Shown here one piece after another: positions 7,716 through 12,148 of a DNA stretch of 12,148 nt. The position numbers and the translations under genes are program-made. Where the stretch lies: contig CAYTFZ010000081.1 of the NCBI GenBank assembly GCA_964437215.1, forward strand, positions 1 through 12,148, written 5' to 3'. The notes beneath the pieces were generated by a model. The model was not told the DNA's origin and ran no database searches. It worked only from the letters and a program-made list of their open reading frames with translations. Each line of letters starts with the position of its first letter. Position 1 is the stretch's first letter. Source of the DNA: JAAYAN01 sp964437215. Lineage in GTDB: Bacteria; Bacteroidota; Ignavibacteria; Ignavibacteriales; Melioribacteraceae.

Positions 7716-8676
7716 TTTCTACTCCGATTTGTTTTTTTAGTTTTATAGGATAATAAACAAAATAAAAAAGAATAAATATAAGTGACGAAATAATAATAAA
7801 AAGACTAAGCCACATTGGCATATTTGTATGGCGGGTTACAAAACTTTCAAGAAATCCTGCGGTAATAAACAGCGGAATAAGCCCTATTACAATTTTAAGT
7901 CCGTCAGCAGCTCCTCTTTTAAAGGATTCGAGTCTGGAATATGTACCCGGAAATAGAATACTGTTGCCCAGAATTATTCCCGCGCCGCCTGCAATAACAA
8001 TCGACGATATTTCAATTGTTCCGTGAATCCATATTACAAGAACAGATTGTAAAAGCAATCCCTTTTGAAAAAAGAAATATTGAAACGAACCAAGCATTAC
8101 TCCGTTAGAAAAAAGCAGAAAAACAGTTCCTGCCGAAAATAAAGTGCCGAAAATAAAAGTATAAAACGAAACAAGAATATTGTTTACGGTAATTCCCCAA
8201 AACATATCTATTTGATGCATACTTTTATATACTGCCATAGGATCGCCTTTTTCAATATTTTCCAGCGTCATATTCACGTAACTGTCGCCTAAAATTAAAC
8301 GGATAAAAGTATCGTCGTTTGCTGCCGACACAACCCCTATTAAAATTGAAATCAGAAAAAAGAGAAAGGAATATAAAAGTTCTTTTTGATGGCGTGCAAC
8401 AACAAGAGGCAGTTCTGTAGTCCAGAATTTTATTATTCGTTCGTTTTTATCACGCTTTTTCTGATAAATTTTTTGGTGAACCTTTAATGTTAATCCGTTA
8501 AGATAAACCGTAACTTTACTCTTTGGATAAAAAGTGCGGGCATACGAAAGATCGTCTGTAAGATTGATGAAAAGCTCGGCAAGTTCATCCGGATTAATAT
8601 CTTTTACATTTTTAATCTTTTGTTCAATTTTTTCCCATTTGGGCTTGTTCGTTTTTAAGAAAACAATTTCCTGCAT
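7708..8676 (-). CDS. SpoIIM family (stage II sporulation M-like) membrane protein
   Basis: A 322-residue protein with a charged cytoplasmic N-terminal region (1-95, including 'FWTTELPLVVARHQKELLYS' at 84-103) followed by about six membrane helices. The family hallmark 'IHGTIEISSIVIAGGAG' is at 217-233, with H218 and E222 inside a membrane segment, and is followed by 'GNSILFPGTYSRLESFKRGA'. Despite the name, members outside Firmicutes are not sporulation proteins. In Bacteroidota-type genomes they usually lie with RDD, DUF4129, MoxR and DUF58 genes, as here. This is the first gene of the seven-gene operon: a 160-base gap precedes it, and its ATG has AGGA four bases upstream. The buried His-Glu pair looks functional, but no reaction or transport substrate is established. 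Family assignment is secure; function is unknown. Confidence 0.92.
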   Translation of the reverse strand: MQEIVFLKTNKPKWEKIEQKIKNVKDINPDELAELFINLTDDLSYARTFYPKSKVTVYLNGLTLKVHQKIYQKKRDKNERIIKFWTTELPLVVARHQKELLYSFLFFLISILIGVVSAANDDTFIRLILGDSYVNMTLENIEKGDPMAVYKSMHQIDMFWGITVNNILVSFYTFIFGTLFSAGTVFLLFSNGVMLGSFQYFFFQKGLLLQSVLVIWIHGTIEISSIVIAGGAGIILGNSILFPGTYSRLESFKRGAADGLKIVIGLIPLFITAGFLESFVTRHTNMPMWLSLFIIISSLIFILFYFVYYPIKLKKQIGVEND

Positions 8677-8697
8677 TTAATCCTGTAAATAATGCGC

Positions 8698-8705
8698 CAA
8701 ATATT
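8698..8705 (-). promoter_or_regulatory. Candidate -7 promoter box for the SpoIIM-MoxR-RDD operon
   Basis: On the minus strand this reads AATATTTG, one mismatch from the TAnnTTTG element of Bacteroidota primary-sigma promoters. It would place a start of transcription roughly 15 bases before the SpoIIM ATG, upstream of the AGGA ribosome site. No good TTTG upstream element is seen at the expected distance, so this is only a suggestion. Confidence 0.22.
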
Positions 8706-8708
8706 GTT

Positions 8709-8742
8709 TTGTAATATAATATAAAGTAATGTTTTATTACAA
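8709..8742. repeat. 8-bp inverted repeat upstream of the SpoIIM operon
   Basis: TTGTAATA (8709-8716) and its exact reverse complement TATTACAA (8735-8742) are separated by 18 bases. An outer ATATTG (8701-8706) can also pair with CAATAT (8740-8745) as an alternative. The repeat sits 33-66 bases before the SpoIIM start, where an operator could lie, but the region is nearly all A and T, so chance is a real possibility. Confidence 0.3.
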
Positions 8743-8836
8743 TATCTAATAATTTAATATCGTCTTTCAGTTATTTTTTAAAGATTTAATATTTATTATT
8801 ATTTTATTGTACATATCTGCTTCTTAAAAAATATTT

Positions 8837-9784
8837 TTACCAGCTGCCGGATGCGCCGCCGCCGCCCGATGAACCGCCGCCGCCTGAAAAACTTGATCCG
8901 CCTGAAGACCAAGATGATGATGAACCGCCGCTGGAAATTGTAAATCCGCCTATTCGAGCGCTGCCTTTAGTCTTTAATTCTTGTGCTGCTTTTTTATACC
9001 AGTCTTTCTTTTTCAGTAAAATCTTTGCAACTGGAAATCCAATTAAGTAAATCACTAAGCAAATCATTGCTCCTGTTGTTCCAACAACAATAATCGGGAA
9101 AATTGCCCAAAAGGGGATAAGAAAAAAATATAAAAACCAGCCGACTCCCGGAGTTAATATTCCTAATGCAGTAAACAATCCAATAATTCCGAAAATAAAG
9201 GCACCTATCAGGATTCTTTCTGTTATGCTGAGGTCTGGTGTGTCCATTTCAAAAAATGAATCGCCCGAACTTGTTGTATTGTTTTCGTCTGAATAAAACT
9301 GCTGCAATTCTCCGCCTTCAAGAATTTCAGTAATTGCGTTTACACAATCTGTTATTCCGGCATCGTAATCGTTTTCCCGGAAACGGGGAGCCATAATATT
9401 TCTAATTATACTGCTTGCTTTGGCGTCCGGCAGACTGCCTTCCAATCCGTAACCGACTTCAATCCGCATTTTTCTGTCATTCGGAACAACAACAATTAAA
9501 ATTCCGTTATTTTTATCTTTTTCACCCAGCCCCCACTCGTTAAAAACCGTGTTGGCGTAGTCTTCAATATTCTCTCCGGATAAAGAAGAAATTGTAAGAA
9601 CGGCAATCTGGTTACCGGTTTTTTCTTCGTGCGCTTTTAATAAATCTGATAAACTATTACAGGTTTCCTGCGATAAAATTTGAGCATAATCGTTAACTCT
9701 TCCTGTAAGGTAAGGCACTTCAGTTGCGCGGATACTTAAAAATAATCCTAGAAAAATAATGAAAGGGAATAAGTATTTTTTCAT
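8837..9784 (-). CDS. TPM-domain (YgcG-like) membrane protein with Gly/Ser-rich tail
   Basis: A 315-residue protein with a signal peptide (about 1-20), an outer TPM domain at about 24-157, two or three membrane helices (about 190-212, 214-236, 238-257), a short basic cytoplasmic segment ('KKKDWYKKAAQELKTKG') and a Gly/Ser/Trp-rich C-terminus (about 284-315, 'FSGGGGSSGGGGASGSW'). TPM signatures are 'VNDYAQILS' (30-38), 'WGLGEKDKNNGILIVVV' (84-100), 'RKMRIEVGYGLEGSLPDA' (104-121) and 'NDYDAGI' (138-144). Plant TPM proteins include a thylakoid phosphatase linked to photosystem II repair, but bacterial activity is not settled. The Gly-rich tail is normal for this family. The start ATG overlaps the preceding gene's stop as ATGA and has AGGAG plus AAGGA upstream. 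It is the last gene of its operon. Confidence 0.93.
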   Translation of the reverse strand: MKKYLFPFIIFLGLFLSIRATEVPYLTGRVNDYAQILSQETCNSLSDLLKAHEEKTGNQIAVLTISSLSGENIEDYANTVFNEWGLGEKDKNNGILIVVVPNDRKMRIEVGYGLEGSLPDAKASSIIRNIMAPRFRENDYDAGITDCVNAITEILEGGELQQFYSDENNTTSSGDSFFEMDTPDLSITERILIGAFIFGIIGLFTALGILTPGVGWFLYFFLIPFWAIFPIIVVGTTGAMICLVIYLIGFPVAKILLKKKDWYKKAAQELKTKGSARIGGFTISSGGSSSSWSSGGSSFSGGGGSSGGGGASGSW

Positions 9785-10431
9785 TTTCCTTTCTCCTGAA
9801 TTATATCGTCCGGAAGTTCATTTTCATAACTGCTGGTTTTATTTTTATCTGTTATTATTTCCAAAAGATTTTTTAACGAAACCTCGAATGCTTCGAATAC
9901 TTTTTTATCTTTTAGAAAGCTTCCCATTTTGGAAATTATATTTTTAACTTGGCTTTCAGTAATAAATTTTTCAAGACCGGAATCGGGAATTATTATTACT
10001 GTTTTTTCGAACAAGCTTATATGAATTAGAATGCCGTTTCTGTTTTTTGTGGAAAATATTTTTTTTGAAAGGAATAACGATTCGGCATATTGTTTTACTT
10101 CCTCTTCGGAACGTATACGCGATAAATACAGTTTTGCGAAAACCGGGGAAAAAACTGTAATAAGTGCAGAAATAATGCCTGTTAGCAGCATTGTAATAAT
10201 TGCTGATGTTACTACTACTTGCGAAAACCAATAATCTGTTGTTGTATTCACAAGAAAAAATATAAATCCCGAAACAGATACACCCGCTGCAAAAGCTTTC
10301 CAGGGTATTTCGGGATAGGAATCACTCCGCAAAGCTGACGACAAAACAATTTGAATACCTGTCGTTTTTTCGGTTTCTGCTACAAGTTCTTCAAGTTTTT
10401 TTTTCTCTGCTTCGGACATCATAAATTTCAT
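9781..10431 (-). CDS. TPM-domain membrane protein, second member of pair
   Basis: A 216-residue protein without a signal peptide. An N-terminal helix with 'KKLEELVAETEKTTGIQIVL' (11-30) matches the opening of TPM domains. Two membrane helices follow (about 45-62 and 70-96), then the rest of a TPM-like core: 'AESLFLSKKIFSTKNRNGIL' (116-135) and 'ISLFEKTVIIIPDSGL' (138-153), then a helical, charged tail. A domain split by a membrane hairpin is typical of the smaller member of bacterial TPM pairs. It lies 31 bases after the MBL gene and overlaps the larger TPM gene by 4 bases (ATGA), so the two are probably co-translated and may work together at the membrane. In many genomes a LemA gene precedes such a pair; here it is absent. 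Methionines at 4 and 5 are alternative starts. Confidence 0.85.
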   Translation of the reverse strand: MKFMMSEAEKKKLEELVAETEKTTGIQIVLSSALRSDSYPEIPWKAFAAGVSVSGFIFFLVNTTTDYWFSQVVVTSAIITMLLTGIISALITVFSPVFAKLYLSRIRSEEEVKQYAESLFLSKKIFSTKNRNGILIHISLFEKTVIIIPDSGLEKFITESQVKNIISKMGSFLKDKKVFEAFEVSLKNLLEIITDKNKTSSYENELPDDIIQEKGK

Positions 10432-10443
10432 CGAATACTCTAT

Positions 10444-10463
10444 AAATATTTTGTAAAATATTT
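10444..10463. repeat. Perfect 20-bp AT-rich palindrome between the MBL and TPM genes
   Basis: AAATATTTT and its exact complement AAAATATTT flank a two-base GT centre. The palindrome fills most of the 31-base gap directly after the MBL stop. It has no GC stem or T-run, so it does not look like an intrinsic terminator. It could be an operator or a weak RNA hairpin, or simply chance in AT-rich DNA. Confidence 0.4.
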
Positions 10464-11275
10464 CACTTTTTTAAGAACAAATTTTCCGGATCATAAGCCA
10501 CTTCCGATGACTTGAACTTGCAAAGCATTGATCCTGCTGTCATCGGCGAATAATTATAAGGAACTGCCTGGCATTTTCCTTCAAGTATGTTTTTAACGCA
10601 AGTAATTTGTTCGTAAATAAAATCTTTTGCTAAAGGTTCGTTATGTCCCGGCATAATTATATCATAATCATTTATATGTTTTTCAACTTTTTCCAGACTT
10701 TTCAAATATACTTCGAGAGGGCGACAATCTTTTAAAAACAACCAGACAATTTTGTTTGTGTTATCACCGGCAAATAGAATTTTGTTTTCGGAATCAAGAA
10801 GACAGATACTTCCGGAAGTATGTCCCGGAACTTCAATTACTTCTAATTTTCTTCCGCCGAGGTTAAAAACATATCCCTCTTTAACCGAAATCAATTCCGG
10901 CAATTTACTGATGCCTTTTGATTCCAGACTATTTTCAATCATTTGGAAATCTTTTGTGTGAGCATATATTTTTAGAAATTGTCCATTGCCTAAACAGTGG
11001 TCGCCATGTCCGTGCGTGTTCAAAACAATTAAAGGAAGATTTGTAAGCGTTTTGATATATTCAAGCAAATCGCCTGTTCCGTATCCTGTATCTATAACTA
11101 AAGCGCTGTCTTTCCCTTCAACAAGATATATGTTTACCGTTTTATTTTCCACAATCCTGTATACATTTTCAGCTTCTTTAAAATGCTGGTAACACGCTTC
11201 TTTCTGCTGTGCTGAAATATTTGCTGCTATAATTAAAATGAAAAAATTGAATACAGAAAATTTTAGATATCTCAT
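10463..11275 (-). CDS. Exported metallo-beta-lactamase-fold hydrolase
   Basis: A 270-residue protein with a Sec signal peptide (about 1-22, 'NFFILIIAANISAQQ') and a complete MBL core. Metal ligands are visible: HxHxDH as H88, H90, D92 and H93 in 'NTHGHGDHCLGNG', H152 in 'VPGHTSGSI', D171 in 'LFAGDN' and H211 in 'MPGHNEPL'. A two-metal hydrolase in the periplasm is expected. The family includes glyoxalase II-like thioesterases, class B beta-lactamases, lactonases and others. The sequence does not show which, and a resistance role is not supported by anything else here. The start follows a weak GGTG at about -8. It is the first gene of the unit with the two TPM genes (31-base gap), so co-transcription is likely, though a functional link is inference only. 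Confidence 0.93.
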   Translation of the reverse strand: MRYLKFSVFNFFILIIAANISAQQKEACYQHFKEAENVYRIVENKTVNIYLVEGKDSALVIDTGYGTGDLLEYIKTLTNLPLIVLNTHGHGDHCLGNGQFLKIYAHTKDFQMIENSLESKGISKLPELISVKEGYVFNLGGRKLEVIEVPGHTSGSICLLDSENKILFAGDNTNKIVWLFLKDCRPLEVYLKSLEKVEKHINDYDIIMPGHNEPLAKDFIYEQITCVKNILEGKCQAVPYNYSPMTAGSMLCKFKSSEVAYDPENLFLKK

Positions 11276-11307
11276 ATTTTCACCGGATTATTTAAATATA
11301 ATTCATT

Positions 11308-11315
11308 CAAAAATA
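11308..11315 (-). promoter_or_regulatory. Candidate -7 promoter box for the MBL-TPM operon
   Basis: The minus strand reads TATTTTTG, an exact match to the Bacteroidota TAnnTTTG element. It sits 33 bases before the MBL start and implies a leader of about 25 bases. No convincing TTTG partner lies 17-23 bases further upstream, and such a motif is common in AT-rich DNA. Confidence 0.25.
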
Positions 11316-11327
11316 CACAAATGATGT

Positions 11328-11459
11328 TTATTTTTCTATTATCATAGCTTTTTGCTTGGCAATTCCAATTTCTGCTATCGAGCCGGAATTAAAACTCAAA
11401 TAGTCTGCTTCAATTCCGTCGCTGAAATCATCTTGGTTGTATCTCTTTTTCCATAATTC
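11328..11459 (-). pseudogene. 43-codon protein-like remnant, C-terminal end of an unknown gene
   Basis: Reading the minus strand from 11459 gives an open stretch ending in TAA at 11328-11330. It has protein-like composition: it begins 'ELWKKRYNQDDFSDG', continues with 'IEADYLSFNSGSIAEIG' and ends 'IAKQKAMIIEK'. The codon before it is TAA (11460-11462). The only in-frame ATG is five codons from the end. In another frame an ATG at about 11455 gives 'MEKEIQPR' and then a stop, so a frameshifted small gene is possible. The mix of acidic, aromatic and hydrophobic residues is unlike the translated AT-rich spacer around it. I do not recognise the family. It is best read as the decayed tail of a lost gene, but chance cannot be excluded at this length. 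Confidence 0.35.
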
Positions 11460-11540
11460 TTACATAATTAAATTTATTAAAAGAAAATGGAAGTGAAAAG
11501 ATTTATTTGCGGGACTTTCTATTAAATTTGTCGAAATGTT

Positions 11541-11593
11541 AAAAAGCTACAGCCTTACGCTTTTTGGTTATATCAAGTGTTAGCAGCTGCAGC
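11541..11593 (-). terminator. Likely intrinsic terminator of the FGE-family gene
   Basis: On the minus strand GCTGCAGC (11593-11586) can pair with GCTGTAGC (11553-11546) over 8 bp with one G-U pair, directly followed by TTTTT (11545-11541). It begins 12 bases after the FGE-family stop. The 32-base loop is long but has a partial inner pairing (ACACTT with AAGCGT, five of six). This is one of the few GC-rich patches in the gap. Confidence 0.5.
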
Positions 11594-11605
11594 GTATTTT
11601 AATCC

Positions 11606-12148
11606 TTACTTACTTTTCACTAAACGAAAACTAATACCGGCTCCTCTGTTTTCTGCAGGAACACTTGAACGGCTTGCCGAGCGGCATTCCTGAGCTGATA
11701 CCCAAAAACCGCCGCCTCGAAGAACTTTTAGTCCGCCGGTTTGCGGTCCCTTTGGATTTGATGTATCTTTTAAATCGTATTCACCATACCAATCACTGCA
11801 CAATTCTCCTATATTACCGTGCATATCAAATAACCCGAAGGCATTTGGGGGAAAAGTGCCAACAGGTTTTGCTTCTCTACCTGATGTGTTGTTAAAATAT
11901 GCCTGATCCAATGTTAGGCTGTCACCTGTATAAAAAGGAGTAGTTGTATTTGCCCGGCAGGCATATTCCCACTCCGCTTCTGTAGGCAACCTGCAGCCCA
12001 TCCACTCGGCAAAAGCCTGGGCATCGTACCAGGTTATTTGTGATACCGGCATATTCCCGCGTTTAAATCCCCACGGTTTTTTTCTGCCGGTTGCTTCACA
12101 AAACGTATCATATTGATCAAAGGTTATGCAATATTTACTCATTTTAAA
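11606..12148 (-). CDS. Formylglycine-generating enzyme (SUMF1/FGE-sulfatase) family protein, C-terminal part
   Basis: The frame is open through the right window edge. The Met at 12142 is probably internal, because 'FKMSKYCITFDQYDTFCEAT' matches the usual 'F.MSKYEVT..QYD.FC' inside this family. About 178 residues from that Met are visible, with 'MPVSQITWYDAQAFAEWMG' (31-49), 'RLPTEAEWEYACR' (51-63), 'FGLFDMHGNIGELCSDWYG' (102-120) and 'VLRGGGFWVSAQECRSASRS' (140-159), ending 'ISFRLVKSK'. Authentic formylglycine-generating enzymes have two active-site cysteines in the RGGS region. Here only C153 is at a matching place and the earlier position is Val, so sulfatase-activating activity is unlikely. 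'NIGELC' also departs from the usual 'NVWEWC'. Many family members of this kind in the group are secreted or lipid-anchored proteins of unknown role. A terminator follows the gene. Confidence 0.9.
   Translation of the reverse strand, partial: FKMSKYCITFDQYDTFCEATGRKKPWGFKRGNMPVSQITWYDAQAFAEWMGCRLPTEAEWEYACRANTTTPFYTGDSLTLDQAYFNNTSGREAKPVGTFPPNAFGLFDMHGNIGELCSDWYGEYDLKDTSNPKGPQTGGLKVLRGGGFWVSAQECRSASRSSVPAENRGAGISFRLVKSK

Larger units (their letters stand above)
11276..11605. other. 330-base intergenic region between the MBL and FGE-family genes
   Basis: No intact gene is present. From right to left it holds a likely terminator for the FGE-family gene (11541-11593), an AT-rich stretch with stops in the readable frames (about 11466-11540), a 43-codon protein-like open stretch without a start codon (11328-11459), and the leader of the MBL gene with a possible -7 box (11308-11315). 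No tRNA, repeat array or insertion sequence end was seen. Confidence 0.7.

Noticed and set aside
7708..8676. Sporulation role suggested by the SpoIIM name
   Set aside because: No other sporulation gene is present, and this family is widespread in non-sporulating bacteria next to RDD and MoxR genes.
8850..8935. Repetitive CCGCCGCC-type low-complexity DNA, a possible repeat array
   Set aside because: It simply encodes the Gly/Ser-rich tail normal for YgcG-like TPM proteins and has no spacer-repeat structure.
10463..11275. Reading the MBL protein as an antibiotic-resistance beta-lactamase
   Set aside because: The metal ligands are shared by the whole MBL superfamily. Nothing in the sequence or neighbourhood is specific to beta-lactam hydrolysis.
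11541..11593. Integron attC-like site (GTTAGC / GCTAAC near paired arms)
   Set aside because: The core does not fit GTTRRRY and RYYYAAC at both ends, and there is no cassette array or integrase. The hairpin plus T-run is better explained as a terminator.

Overview
All recognisable genes in this window lie on the minus strand, so transcription runs from high to low coordinates. The DNA is AT-rich. Many starts have clear Shine-Dalgarno sequences (for example AGGAG before the gene starting at 9784 and GGAG before those starting at 2629 and 7715). The proteins are typical of the Bacteroidota/Ignavibacteriota/Chlorobiota group. The regular use of Shine-Dalgarno sites makes an Ignavibacteria-like organism somewhat more likely than a classical Bacteroidia member. 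This is inference from a short window; there is no rRNA or other marker gene.

Layout in transcription order. (1) 12148-11606: the C-terminal part of a formylglycine-generating-enzyme (SUMF1/FGE-sulfatase) family protein, cut by the window edge and followed by a likely intrinsic terminator. (2) 11605-11276: 330 bases with no intact gene. They hold that terminator, a 43-codon protein-like open stretch that looks like a gene remnant, and the leader of the next gene. (3) 11275-8837: an exported metallo-beta-lactamase-fold hydrolase, then two TPM-domain membrane proteins joined by an ATGA overlap. (4) 8836-8677: an intergenic gap with an inverted repeat and a possible promoter. (5) 8676-1889: a tight seven-gene operon encoding a SpoIIM-family protein, a multi-pass membrane protein, DUF4129, DUF4350, a MoxR AAA+ ATPase, a DUF58 protein and an RDD protein. 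Its junctions are overlaps or gaps of 0-3 bases, except 17-18 bases before the last gene. (6) 1738-1: the N-terminal 579 residues of a soluble PAS-PAS-GAF-PAS sensor whose output domain lies beyond the window.

The core of the window is the seven-gene operon. MoxR is a cytoplasmic AAA+ ATPase. DUF58 proteins are membrane-anchored with a von Willebrand A-like domain and are the usual MoxR partners. The other five are predicted membrane proteins with soluble domains on either face. The parts fit a membrane-associated MoxR chaperone or remodelling machine. Its substrate is unknown, and modules of this type have been noted in many genomes without a settled function. The neighbouring TPM pair is another poorly understood envelope module, here without the LemA gene that often goes with it. 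I found no CRISPR array, tRNA, rRNA, insertion sequence or phage gene.
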